A stretch of DNA of 64,000 nt from Streptomyces sp. NRRL S-37 (GTDB lineage Bacteria; Actinomycetota; Actinomycetes; Streptomycetales; Streptomycetaceae): positions 1-64,000 of the forward strand of contig NZ_JOIZ01000011.1 in the NCBI RefSeq assembly GCF_000721605.1, in the 5' to 3' direction. Position numbers and translations under genes: made by a program. Positions 21,760 through 29,777 of this stretch are shown here, one piece after another; positions within the stretch are counted from its first letter, which is position 1, and every line of letters begins with the position of its first letter. The notes beneath the pieces were generated by a model. It made no database searches and had not been told where the DNA came from. It saw nothing but the letters and a program-made list of their open reading frames with translations.

Positions 21760-23994
21760 GTGAAGGCGGCGGGACGCTCGGCGCGGACATGGCTGCGGGA
21801 CCACCTGGCGGCGTCCGACCCCGGTCTGCTGCGGCTGACGGCCGGGCTGCGGACGGTGGGCGCGATCGCGCTGACGCTGGCCGTGCTCGCCTCGGCGGGG
21901 TTCGACGTCACCCGTCTGGTGGCGGGGGCGATGGCGGCGATGGTCGCCACCTTCGCCATCCGGGAGAGGCAGCGCGGCGCCCAGGCCCTCACGCTGGCCC
22001 TCGGCCTGCCGGTGGCGCTGGTGTCCGTGTCGCTGGGCGCGGTGCTCGGCGAGCGCGTCGTCGTCGGGGACGCCTTCTTCGTCGTCCTCATCTTCGCCGC
22101 GGTGTACGGCCGCCGGTTCGGGGACCGCGGGACCGCGCTCGGTCTGATCGGCTTCCAGGTCTACTTCGTGTCGCTGTTCGTCGGTGCCTCCACCGCGCAG
22201 CTGCCGGGGCTGTGGGCGGCCCTGGCCGTCGCGTTCGCGTGCAGCGCCCTGGTGCGGTTCGCGGTCGTCCCCGTGACGCCCGCCGGTCTGCTGCTGCGGC
22301 TGCGGACGGCCTTCCGGGCCCGGCTGGGCCGGCTGGTCTCCGCGCAGCTGGCGCTGCTGGACGCCGGTCCCGACGACGTGGACAAGGCCCTGGAGGACAT
22401 GCGGGAGGGCACCGCGCGGCTGCACGAGACGGCCCTGATGATCCAGAGCCGGCTGGAGGAGGGCACGCCGGACGAGCCGACGGCGCGGCTGGTGCAGCGC
22501 CGGATCGCGGACGCGGAGATCGCCGCCGAGCGGCTCGGTCTGCTGCTGCTGTCGGCGCGCAGCGCCCAGCGGGCGGACACCCTCACCCTGCACCTGCCCG
22601 GTGCGCCCGCCCCCGAGGTGGGCCGGCTGCCCGGCCCGGACGAGGCCACGGCCGTACTGCGGCGGGATCTGCTGGCGCTGCGGGCGCTGGTGGTGCGCAC
22701 CGGGGCCGGGGGGACGGGCGTGGCCCAGGTGCGCAACCGGCTGCTCGGTTACCGGGACGAGGAGAACCTGCCGGTCGCCACCCCGGCGGTGCGGGACGTG
22801 TTCCGGGCGGTCGGTGAGACCGCGCGCGCGGTCATGGGGCTGCGCGTGGCGCTGGAGGGGCCGCAGGACGAGTCGGACGACAGTCCGGCGACGGCCCGTT
22901 CGCGGGAGGAGCTGGACGCCGAGGACGCCGCCATCGACGCCGGGGAGGAGACGGAGGCGGCCGAGCCGCCGAAGGGGCTGCGACGGCCCACCACGCGCGC
23001 CGCCGTGCAGGTCTCCGTGGGGTCGACGCTGGCCATCGTCGGGGGCGAGCTGCTGTCCGCGCACCGCTGGTACTGGGCGGTGCTGACCTGCTGGATCGTC
23101 TTCATCAACACGGCCTCGACCGGCGAGATCCTGGTCAAGGGCTACCGGCGGCTCCTGGGCACGGTGTTCGGGGTCGTCGCCGGAATCCTGCTGGCGGCCC
23201 TGGTGGGCCGGCACACCTGGACGGCGTTCTTCCTGGTGCTGGTGCTGATCTTCGCCATGTTCTACACGGCGCCGCTGTCCTACACGCTGATGTCGTTCTT
23301 CGTGACGGCGATGCTCGGGCTGCTCTACACCCTGCTGCACACCTACAGCTGGGAGGTGCTGGTGCTGCGGGTGGAGGAGACGGCGCTGGGGGCGGCCTGC
23401 GGGGTGGTCGCGGCGGCGCTGGTGCTGCCGGTGCGCACCGACCGGCGCACCAACGAGCTGCTGGTCACCGTGCTGGAGCGGCTCGCCGAGGTGACCGAGG
23501 CCGCCGTCGGCCAGCTCAGCGGCGGTCCCGCCGGCGACCTGCTGGACAAGGCGCGGGAGCTGGACCAGGCGCTGGGCGACCTGCGCGCCGCCACCCAGCC
23601 GCTGACGCATCCGGTGACCCCGCTGCGGGCCCGGCGCACCACCGCGCGCTATGTGGTGGCGCTCCTCGAGACGTGCGCGTATCACGCGCGCTCGCTGGCG
23701 GCCACGGCGGAGCTGCTGCCGACCCATCCGTCGATCGCGGCGGACCCCCGGCTGCGCGGGGCGGCGGGGCGCACGGTGCGCAACATCGTGACGATCGCGG
23801 ACCGCGTCGCCGACGAGGACGTCACCGTGCCGGTCGAGACCGGCCCGAGCATCGCGTCCCTCCTGGGCGGTGACGGCACCGCCCGCTACGGCCGCATCAC
23901 CGGCCGCGTCCTGCGCCACCTGGAACGCCTGGACGAGGCCGTGGTGGGCCTCGCCCGCCCCCTGGCCGTCCCGGTGAGGACCCCCGACCGCTGA
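21760..23994 (+). CDS. FUSC-type membrane protein (aromatic acid exporter-like)
   Basis: This 744-residue protein has two clusters of transmembrane helices (about residues 20-175 and 420-560), each followed by a cytoplasmic helical region. The second cluster contains the FUSC-type segment RWYWAVLTCWIVFINTASTGEILVKGYRRLLGT. Family members include efflux proteins for aromatic acids and fusaric acid; the substrate here is unknown. GTG 21760 follows GGGAGAG by about nine bases; an earlier GTG at 21733 is possible. It is convergent with the 24149 gene, and a strong hairpin lies between them. Confidence 0.85.
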   Translation: MKAAGRSARTWLRDHLAASDPGLLRLTAGLRTVGAIALTLAVLASAGFDVTRLVAGAMAAMVATFAIRERQRGAQALTLALGLPVALVSVSLGAVLGERVVVGDAFFVVLIFAAVYGRRFGDRGTALGLIGFQVYFVSLFVGASTAQLPGLWAALAVAFACSALVRFAVVPVTPAGLLLRLRTAFRARLGRLVSAQLALLDAGPDDVDKALEDMREGTARLHETALMIQSRLEEGTPDEPTARLVQRRIADAEIAAERLGLLLLSARSAQRADTLTLHLPGAPAPEVGRLPGPDEATAVLRRDLLALRALVVRTGAGGTGVAQVRNRLLGYRDEENLPVATPAVRDVFRAVGETARAVMGLRVALEGPQDESDDSPATARSREELDAEDAAIDAGEETEAAEPPKGLRRPTTRAAVQVSVGSTLAIVGGELLSAHRWYWAVLTCWIVFINTASTGEILVKGYRRLLGTVFGVVAGILLAALVGRHTWTAFFLVLVLIFAMFYTAPLSYTLMSFFVTAMLGLLYTLLHTYSWEVLVLRVEETALGAACGVVAAALVLPVRTDRRTNELLVTVLERLAEVTEAAVGQLSGGPAGDLLDKARELDQALGDLRAATQPLTHPVTPLRARRTTARYVVALLETCAYHARSLAATAELLPTHPSIAADPRLRGAAGRTVRNIVTIADRVADEDVTVPVETGPSIASLLGGDGTARYGRITGRVLRHLERLDEAVVGLARPLAVPVRTPDR

Positions 23995-24107
23995 ACCGCG
24001 GCCCCCGGCACGCCTCCTCCGACGACCGGACGATCACCCACACCGGCCCACGCGTCCGCCCTCACCCGGCCCCCGCACACCGGCGCCGGCCGGCTCCGCC
24101 CATGGGT

Positions 24108-24133
24108 ACGGCCCCGGTCGGTGCCGGGGCCGT
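24108..24133. terminator. Hairpin between convergent genes
   Basis: ACGGCCCCGG and CCGGGGCCGT form a perfect 10-bp stem with a 6-base loop in the 154-base gap between convergent genes. It has no T-run, as is common for Streptomyces terminators, and could work in both directions. Confidence 0.6.
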
Positions 24134-24148
24134 GCGCGCGGGCGGGGG

Positions 24149-24577
24149 TCAGAAGTCGGTCGGGAGGCCGCTGGCCTCGGCTATGCCTCGTAGCTCCTCG
24201 TTCTGGCGGTGGCGCTCCCTGATGTAGTCGGCGATCTCGTCCAGGCGGGAGGGGTCGGCGGCGGTCGCCGCGTCGGTGACCACCCGGACCGGTCCGGTCT
24301 CGTCGACCTCCAGCTCGACCACCTCGTTGTCCAGGCGGCCGGTGACGGCGGTGGCGATGACGAGGGCGGCCTCGTCGCGCACCTCCTGGGGGAGTTCCTC
24401 GTCCCCGCCGTCCAGCGCGAGGTCCATGCCGGACAGCCGGTGTTCCTCGATCGCCTGGAGGACCGGCTCCACCACGTGGAGCAGAAGCCGGTAGTCCTCG
24501 GTGTCCATCCTGACCCGCAGGAGGTCGAGATAGACGTCCACGGGCCTGCCTTCCGGGGGAATCTCGGATTCGCTCAT
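24149..24577 (-). CDS. Hypothetical acidic protein
   Basis: This 142-residue acidic protein has no recognised domain. It is predicted to be soluble, with alternating helix and strand and many Asp/Glu residues. It is the third gene after the sigma factor at 24869-25732 on the same strand, starting 29 bases after the DUF5133 stop, so the three are probably cotranscribed. No clear ribosome-binding site precedes ATG 24577. Confidence 0.7.
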   Translation of the reverse strand: MSESEIPPEGRPVDVYLDLLRVRMDTEDYRLLLHVVEPVLQAIEEHRLSGMDLALDGGDEELPQEVRDEAALVIATAVTGRLDNEVVELEVDETGPVRVVTDAATAADPSRLDEIADYIRERHRQNEELRGIAEASGLPTDF

Positions 24578-24605
24578 CCGCTGCGGGTTCCCCGCACGCC
24601 GCGGG

Positions 24606-24836
24606 TCATACGGCGGCCGGGGTGCCGGCCCCGGGCGCGTCCTGCCCGGCCGTCGCCAGCCAGCCGCGCGCGGTGGCGAGCGCGTGGCGTACGTCCCGGG
24701 TGCCGGTCGTCACGCACAGGGTGTACGCCAGGTCGCCGGTCCGCGGGTCCGGGCCGGCCGGCCCGCCTCCGGCCGCCGTCAGGGCCTCGTACTCCTCGAC
24801 GAGCCGGCGCAGCACGGTGGGATGGGGCTTCAGCAT
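24606..24836 (-). CDS. DUF5133 small protein
   Basis: This 76-residue protein begins MLKPHPTVLRRLVEEYEAL, the hallmark of the Streptomyces DUF5133 family, and continues with YTLCVTTGTRDVRHALATARGWL. The function is unknown; family members are often beside SigB-type sigma or anti-sigma genes, as here, 32 bases after the sigma factor. AGGAAG lies about nine bases before the ATG. Confidence 0.85.
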   Translation of the reverse strand: MLKPHPTVLRRLVEEYEALTAAGGGPAGPDPRTGDLAYTLCVTTGTRDVRHALATARGWLATAGQDAPGAGTPAAV

Positions 24837-24868
24837 GGGTCTCGCTTCCTGGTGGGGGCGGGCGTCGC

Positions 24869-25732
24869 TCACGCCGTCGCCGAGTGTCCGCCGGTGCCGC
24901 GGCGGCCGGTGCGCTGTCCCATCACGTCGGCGCGCACCCGGGCGCAGCTGCGGCTGATGAGACGGGAGACGTGCATCTGGGAGATGCCCAGCCGGTCGGC
25001 GATCCGGCTCTGGGTCATGTCCTCGAAGAACCGCATGTAGAGGATGGCGCGTTCGCGCTCCGGCAGCCTGCGCAGGCCCTCCTTGGCGGACTCGCGGTCG
25101 ACGACGATGTCGTAGGAGGCGTCCGCGGCGCCGAGGGTGTCGGCGAGGCTGTAGCCGTCGTCGTCGGAGGACAGTTCCGCGTCCAGGGAGAGGGTGCTGA
25201 AGCTCTCCAGGGCTTCCATGCCGGCGCCGACCTCGTCCTCGGTCAGCCCGGTGTGGGCGGCGATGTCCGCCACGGACGGCTCGGGGCTGCCGGGGTTCTG
25301 GGTGAGTTCGCGCCGGGCCACCCGCACCTTGTTGCGCAGTTCCTGCACCCGGCGGGGCACGCGCAGGGCCCACATCCGGTCGCGGAAGTGCCGCTTGACC
25401 TCGCCGGTGATGGTGGGGACGGCGTAGCTCTCGAAGGCCCCGCGGCTCGGGTCGAAGCGGTCGATGGCCTTCACCAGGCCAAGGGCGGCCACCTGGCGCA
25501 GGTCCTCGACGGCCTCGCCGCGGTCGCGGAAGCGGCCGGCGATGCGGTGGGCCATGGGCAGCCACGCGGTGACGAGCTCGTCCCGGACGGTGTCCCGCTC
25601 GGGGCCGTCCTCCAGGGAGGCCAGCCGGGCGAAGAGGGCGGCGGTGTCGGGGGCGTCGTCGTGCCGCCGGCGGGGGGCGGCGGTCGTCGTGTCGGAGGGG
25701 CCGGAACGATGGGCGGTCGTGTCAATGAGCAT
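24869..25732 (-). CDS. sigM: SigB/SigF-family RNA polymerase sigma factor (SigM-like)
   Basis: This 287-residue sigma factor has region 2 (AHRIAGRFRDRGEAVEDLRQVAALGLVKAIDRFD), region 3 (LRVPRRVQELRNKVR) and region 4 with the helix-turn-helix RIADRLGISQMHVSRLISR. It belongs to the general-stress/sporulation group that recognises GNNT-N-GGGTA promoters. The name follows from gene order resembling S. coelicolor SCO7314; sequence alone cannot separate the paralogues. GGGAG precedes ATG 25732. A divergent RsbW-like gene on the same strand just upstream (25927-26367) is the likely anti-sigma partner. The N-terminal 30 residues are variable. Confidence 0.88.
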   Translation of the reverse strand: MLIDTTAHRSGPSDTTTAAPRRRHDDAPDTAALFARLASLEDGPERDTVRDELVTAWLPMAHRIAGRFRDRGEAVEDLRQVAALGLVKAIDRFDPSRGAFESYAVPTITGEVKRHFRDRMWALRVPRRVQELRNKVRVARRELTQNPGSPEPSVADIAAHTGLTEDEVGAGMEALESFSTLSLDAELSSDDDGYSLADTLGAADASYDIVVDRESAKEGLRRLPERERAILYMRFFEDMTQSRIADRLGISQMHVSRLISRSCARVRADVMGQRTGRRGTGGHSATA

Positions 25733-25926
25733 GCGGTTCGCTCCCGAACGGTGGTTTCAGGGATCTACCGCGGGAGGGCGGTCACCGGGACGCCCGGAGG
25801 GTCCACAGCAGCCGTACCACTCCCGCTGGCGCGCCTCCGGTCCGAAGCACGAACCTCCGATTGCCCCCTCGCCGGTGGAACAAACTCCACTTCTTCATGC
25901 GATCTGCCGGTGTCCGTTCCGGCTGG

Positions 25927-26367
25927 TCAGGGCAGGGGGACCACGGCGGTGATGCACTTGCCTCCGGCGGGCAGGTCGGACACCCGGATGTCGCGGGACA
26001 GCCGGCACACGATGGGCCAGCCGTGGCCGCCCGGACGGCGGCGTCCCTGCCGGTCGGCCGGCTCCACGACGACGGGCAGCTCGTCGCTGCGGTCGCTCAC
26101 CGACAGACGCACTCCGGGACCGCTCACGTCGACCTGGAAGTCGGTGATCCCGCCGCCGTGCAGCATGGCGTTGGTGGTGAGTTCGGAGGCGACGAGCAGG
26201 ACGTCCGCCAGTGCCTCGGCGTCGCAGGGGGTGTGGGTGGCCCGGCAGCGTTCGGACACCGCCCGGGTGACGGCCTCGCGGACCTCGGCCGGACGGCAGG
26301 GGGGAGGGGATCCGGCCCGGCGCTCGCCGGGCCGGTCGAGGGGCTGGGTCGTGTACTCCTCATACAT
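25927..26367 (-). CDS. RsbW-like anti-sigma ATPase
   Basis: This 146-residue HATPase_c_2 protein has the N-box SELTTNAMLHGGG, a G1-like VSDRSDELP and GGHGWPIVCRLS. It lies 194 bases upstream of the sigma factor on the same strand, so it is the obvious candidate to bind that factor or phosphorylate its antagonist. AGGGAG precedes the ATG at 26367. The frame is open upstream but has no homology there. Confidence 0.85.
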   Translation of the reverse strand: MYEEYTTQPLDRPGERRAGSPPPCRPAEVREAVTRAVSERCRATHTPCDAEALADVLLVASELTTNAMLHGGGITDFQVDVSGPGVRLSVSDRSDELPVVVEPADRQGRRRPGGHGWPIVCRLSRDIRVSDLPAGGKCITAVVPLP

Positions 26368-26523
26368 CGTGCGGCTCCCTGATCGGTGACGAAGGAGGTG
26401 GAGAATGCCTCGGACCTCCCTTTTCGGCTCACCTGTCCCGGTAGCGGCAAACCTCCCGGCCGTTCGTCGAACACCCGGCGTCCTGCCTGTCGTCCGATCG
26501 GCGCACGGGGGTACGCGGACGGT

Positions 26524-26754
26524 ATGACCGATGTGGTGGACTCGGACGAACTGATGCGGCGCATCCAGCGGGCACGGGCCTGCGCGGCCCAGGAGGAGCG
26601 GACCTGGCGGGCCCGGGGCGACGAGCTCGGGCGGGCGGGCACCGGTGATCCCGGCGCGGCGCGCGACGCCGAGGTGCGCCAGGTGGCCTACGAGGTCGTC
26701 CTGCGGGTGCTGGACGAGATCCTGACGCCGGGCAAGCGCACGGCACAGGGCTGA
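26524..26754 (+). CDS. Hypothetical small helical protein
   Basis: This 76-residue charged protein (MTDVVDSDELMRRIQRARAC onwards) is predicted to be all helix and is unrecognised. No ribosome site precedes ATG 26524, but GGGTAC lies at 26509-26514, ten bases before it, so a very short leader or leaderless transcript is possible. No GNNT box sits at the right distance. It is divergent from the anti-sigma gene. Confidence 0.55.
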   Translation: MTDVVDSDELMRRIQRARACAAQEERTWRARGDELGRAGTGDPGAARDAEVRQVAYEVVLRVLDEILTPGKRTAQG

Positions 26755-26768
26755 CCGTCGGGGTCGCA

Positions 26769-26804
26769 CGGATTCCCGTGCGGATTTCCGTGCGGATTGA
26801 GGCG
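26769..26804 (+). repeat. Three 12-bp tandem repeats before the decarboxylase
   Basis: CGGATT recurs exactly every 12 bases at 26769, 26781 and 26793; the first two units read CGGATTCCCGTG and CGGATTTCCGTG and the third only keeps the CGGATT core. They end about 27 bases before ATG 26831 and could be an operator array or a slippage product. Confidence 0.7.
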
Positions 26805-26830
26805 GGCCGCTGCCGGGCACCCGGGAGCCC

Positions 26831-28318
26831 ATGACGGTCGATCACAGCCGGGCACCGGTTCTGGAAGCGCTGGAGGAGTACCACCGCAAGGGAAGGCTGG
26901 GCTTCACACCACCGGGGCACAAGCAGGCCCGCGGGGCGGATCCCGCGGTGCGCGAGGCGCTCGGGGACGCGGTGTTCCTGAGTGATGTGCTGGCGTCGGG
27001 CGGCCTGGACGACCGGCTCGTCCGGGGCCGGGTGCTGCAGCGGGCCCAGGAGCTGATGGCCGACGCGGTCCACGCCGACCACACCTTCTTCAGCACGTGC
27101 GGCAGCTCCCTGTCGGTCAAGGCGGCGATGCTGTCGGTCGCGGGGCCGCACGAGAAGCTGCTGATCGGGCGGGACGCCCACAAGTCGGTGGTGTCCGGGC
27201 TGATCCTGTCCGGGATCGAGCCGGTGTGGGTGGAGCCGCGGTGGGACGCCGGGCGGCACCTCGCGCACCCGCCGTCGGCCGACGACTTCGAGCGGGCCTT
27301 CGGCGCCCACCCGGACGCGCGCGGCGCGCTGGTGACCAGCCCGACGCCGTACGGCGCCTGCGCGTCACTGCGGGACATCGCCGAGGTGTGCCACCGTCGC
27401 TCGCGCCCGCTGATCGTGGACGAGGCCTGGGGCGCGCACCTGCCCTTCCATACCGATCTGCCGTCCTGGGCGATGGACGCGGGCGCCGACATCTGCGTCA
27501 CCAGCATCCACAAGATGGGCAGCGGTCTGGAGCAGGGCTCGGTGTTCCACTTGCAGGGCGACCTGGTGCCGCCGGCGCTGCTGGGCATGCGCGCCGATCT
27601 GCTGGGGACCACCAGCCCGTCGGTGCTGATCCTCGCGGGTCTCGACGGCTGGCGGCGGCAGATGGCGCTGCGCGGCAAGGAGCTGATGGGGTCGGCGCTG
27701 GCGCTCGCCGGCGGGGTCCGGGCCGCGATCGAGGAGATCGACGGCATGCACGTCGAAGGCCGGGACGACTTCTGCGGCCCGGGGCTGGCGGACGACTTCG
27801 ACCCGCTGCCCGGGGTGATCGATCTCGGCGGTCTCGGCATCACGGGGTTCCAGGCGGCGGACTGGCTGCGTGAGCACCGCGGTATCGACGCGCACCTGGT
27901 GGACCACCGCCGTATCGGGATGCAGATCACCCACGGCGACGACCGGGGGACGACCGGGGAGCTGCTGTCGGCGCTGCGGGACCTGGGCCGGGCGGCGCGG
28001 AACCTGCCCCGGGCGCCGAGGGTGGACGTGCCGTCGCCGGACGGCCTGCGGATGGAGCAGGCGCTGCTGCCGCGGGACGCGTTCTTCGGCCCGGCCGAGG
28101 ACGTGCCGGTGGAGCGGGCCGCCGGACGGATCGCGGCCGAGATGATCACGCCGTACCCGCCCGGTATCCCGGCCGTCCTGCCGGGCGAACGGCTCACCGA
28201 GCCCGTGCTCCGCTATCTGCGGACGGGGCTGGACGCGGGCATGCACCTGCCGGACCCGTCGGACCCCGGTCTGGACACGGTCCGGGTGGTGGACGAGCGC
28301 GCCGCACGTGACCAGTGA
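26831..28318 (+). CDS. Orn/Lys/Arg-type PLP decarboxylase
   Basis: This 495-residue fold-type I PLP enzyme is of the bacterial basic amino acid decarboxylase group. The N-terminal segment LGFTPPGHKQ, the aldehyde-stacking region STCGSSLSVKAAML, VDEAWGAHLPF and the PLP-lysine motif SIHKMGSG are all present. The substrate (arginine, lysine or ornithine) cannot be told from sequence; actinobacterial members are often annotated SpeA-like arginine decarboxylase. It lacks the N-terminal wing domain of the inducible E. coli enzymes. It stands alone, with an inverted repeat across its stop codon and a small RNA downstream. Confidence 0.85.
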   Translation: MTVDHSRAPVLEALEEYHRKGRLGFTPPGHKQARGADPAVREALGDAVFLSDVLASGGLDDRLVRGRVLQRAQELMADAVHADHTFFSTCGSSLSVKAAMLSVAGPHEKLLIGRDAHKSVVSGLILSGIEPVWVEPRWDAGRHLAHPPSADDFERAFGAHPDARGALVTSPTPYGACASLRDIAEVCHRRSRPLIVDEAWGAHLPFHTDLPSWAMDAGADICVTSIHKMGSGLEQGSVFHLQGDLVPPALLGMRADLLGTTSPSVLILAGLDGWRRQMALRGKELMGSALALAGGVRAAIEEIDGMHVEGRDDFCGPGLADDFDPLPGVIDLGGLGITGFQAADWLREHRGIDAHLVDHRRIGMQITHGDDRGTTGELLSALRDLGRAARNLPRAPRVDVPSPDGLRMEQALLPRDAFFGPAEDVPVERAAGRIAAEMITPYPPGIPAVLPGERLTEPVLRYLRTGLDAGMHLPDPSDPGLDTVRVVDERAARDQ

Positions 28319-28334
28319 AACAGGTCACGTGACC
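28305..28334. promoter_or_regulatory. Inverted repeat and perfect palindrome at decarboxylase stop
   Basis: CACGTGACC (28305-28313) and GGTCACGTG (28323-28331) are 9-bp arms separated by 9 bases; the right arm also forms the perfect 12-bp palindrome GGTCACGTGACC (28323-28334). The left arm lies in the last codons of the decarboxylase. It may be an operator for the downstream small RNA or a transcript-end hairpin. Confidence 0.55.
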
Positions 28335-28374
28335 CGATTACCCGGACGCCACCGAAATGGTTTATCGTTCATTC

Positions 28375-28461
28375 ATACGTGGTGGCGGAGTCGACCCCCC
28401 GTCCTCCGGACACCACTGCTTACGGCCCTGGCTGGCTTCCCCCGTCCAGCCAGGGCTTTTT
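28375..28461 (+). ncRNA. 6C-type small RNA
   Basis: Two hairpins follow each other. Hairpin 1 (28379-28416) pairs GTGGTG with CACCAC and CGGAG with CTCCG around a loop containing CCCCCC. Hairpin 2 (28425-28456) pairs GCCCTGGCTGG with CCAGCCAGGGC around a loop containing CCCCC and runs into TTTTT. Twin stems with C-rich loops and a terminator are the defining features of the actinobacterial 6C RNA class (known in Mycobacterium as B11). TATCGT at 28363 is a possible -10. The 5' end is inferred. Confidence 0.8.
28425..28461 (+). terminator. Intrinsic terminator of the 6C RNA
   Basis: An 11-bp perfect GC-rich stem with a 10-base loop followed by five T residues gives a textbook rho-independent terminator on the plus strand, rare in this window. 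Confidence 0.85.
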
Positions 28462-28593
28462 CATGCCCGGACCAGGACCGGCGGCGGGAACCGGACGTCT
28501 CGTGTCCGCACGAGGTGCCCCGAACGGCCGCAGCGGCTGAAATGAACGTAGGGAAAGCACCGGAACCGATTGCCCGGCGAGGAGCCCCGCGCC

Positions 28594-29052
28594 ATGACCA
28601 AAGCGATCAAACTCCTGACCGCCCTTCCCCCACCGCAGCGCGAGCGCCTGATGGCACTGGCGCGGGAGGTGTCCTTCCCCGAGGACACCCGCATCTTCGA
28701 GGCGGGCGGCACCGCCGACCGGTTCTGGGTGATCCGCTCCGGCGCGGTCTCGCTGGACCAGCGGGTGAACGACCTGCACCGGGTGACCGTCGCCGGTCTC
28801 GGCGCGGGTGACCTGCTGGGCTGGTCCTGGCTGTTCCCGCCCCACCAGTGGGATTTCGGCGCCGTGGCCTTCAGCCAGGTGCGCGCCTACGAGTTCGACT
28901 CGGCGGCCGTGCTCCGGCTCTGCGAGGAGGACCCGCCGCTGGGGATGGCCCTGGTGCGCAGCGTCGCCGAGGTGCTCGCCCACCGGCTGGAGACGACACG
29001 CGGCAAGCTGATGGAGCAGTACACGATGCACCGGCGCGGCGGGGCGCTGTAG
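28594..29052 (+). CDS. Lone cyclic-nucleotide-binding domain protein
   Basis: This 152-residue protein is a Crp-type cNMP-binding domain (about residues 8-125) with IFEAGGTADRFWVIRSGAVSL and GDLLGWSWLFPP in place of the usual phosphate-binding cassette. It ends soon after the dimer helix (AEVLAHRLETTRGKL) and has no helix-turn-helix, so it cannot bind DNA as Crp does. It may act as a sensor subunit for another protein. ATG 28594 follows GAGGAG by nine bases. The 6C RNA ends 132 bases upstream on the same strand. Confidence 0.85.
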   Translation: MTKAIKLLTALPPPQRERLMALAREVSFPEDTRIFEAGGTADRFWVIRSGAVSLDQRVNDLHRVTVAGLGAGDLLGWSWLFPPHQWDFGAVAFSQVRAYEFDSAAVLRLCEEDPPLGMALVRSVAEVLAHRLETTRGKLMEQYTMHRRGGAL

Positions 29053-29089
29053 GGCGGACCCGCGCCCGCCGGCGGCGTGGGCCCCGGTG

Positions 29090-29707
29090 TCAGGCTCCCG
29101 CGATGAGCGTCAGACCGAGGACGATCATGGTGGCGGCGACCAGCCCGTCCAGGATCCGCCAGGCGGTGGGGCGGGCCAGGAAGCGGCTCAGCAGGCGGGC
29201 GCCGAAGCCGAGCGCCGCGAACCAGCAGACGCTGGCCAGTACGGCGCCCAGGCCGAAGGTCCAGCGCAGCGGGCCGTGGTCGGCGGCGACCGAGCCCAGC
29301 AGGAACACCGTGTCGAGGTAGACGTGCGGGTTGAGCCAGGTCATGGCGAGGCAGGTGAGCACGGCCCGGCGCCGCGAGCCCGCCGCCTCGCCCGCCGTCT
29401 CCAGCCCGGTGGCGGCCGGGCGCAGCACCCGGCGGGCGGCCAGGGCGCCGTAGCAGAGCAGGAACGCGCCGCCGGTCCAGCCGACCGCCGTCAGCGCGCC
29501 GGGCCAGGCCACGACCACCGCGCCGACCCCGCCGACGCCGAGGGCGATGAGCACCGCGTCGGACAGGGCGCAGATGCCGACGACGGCGAGTACGGCGTCG
29601 CGGCGGACGCCCTGGCGCAGGACGAAGGCGTTCTGGGCACCGATGGCGACGATGAGGGAGAGGCCGGTGCCGAATCCGGCGGCGGCGGTGGTGAAGGCGC
29701 TGGTCAT
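29090..29707 (-). CDS. argO: LysE/ArgO-family amino acid exporter
   Basis: This 205-residue membrane protein has about six transmembrane helices. IVAIGAQNAFVLRQG near the N-terminus and TWLNPHVYLDTVFLLGS in the middle are LysE/ArgO signatures. It exports basic amino acids such as arginine or lysine when they accumulate. It is divergent from a LysR regulator of the ArgP/LysG type, the standard pairing in which the regulator activates the exporter. It is convergent with the cNMP-binding protein. Confidence 0.92.
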   Translation of the reverse strand: MTSAFTTAAAGFGTGLSLIVAIGAQNAFVLRQGVRRDAVLAVVGICALSDAVLIALGVGGVGAVVVAWPGALTAVGWTGGAFLLCYGALAARRVLRPAATGLETAGEAAGSRRRAVLTCLAMTWLNPHVYLDTVFLLGSVAADHGPLRWTFGLGAVLASVCWFAALGFGARLLSRFLARPTAWRILDGLVAATMIVLGLTLIAGA

Positions 29708-29742
29708 GCCGAGGACGCTATGGGCGGGAGGACCCTGCAGTA

Positions 29743-29762
29743 CAGCTAATGATTCTTACGTA
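29743..29762. promoter_or_regulatory. Candidate ArgP/LysG operator
   Basis: The AT-rich stretch CTAATGATTCTTACGTAG with its CTA/TAG ends is the only such element in the 70-base divergent gap and has the T-N11-A-like shape of LysR sites. It is inferred from position only. Confidence 0.4.
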
Positions 29763-29777
29763 GCATGAGCTCCCGTG

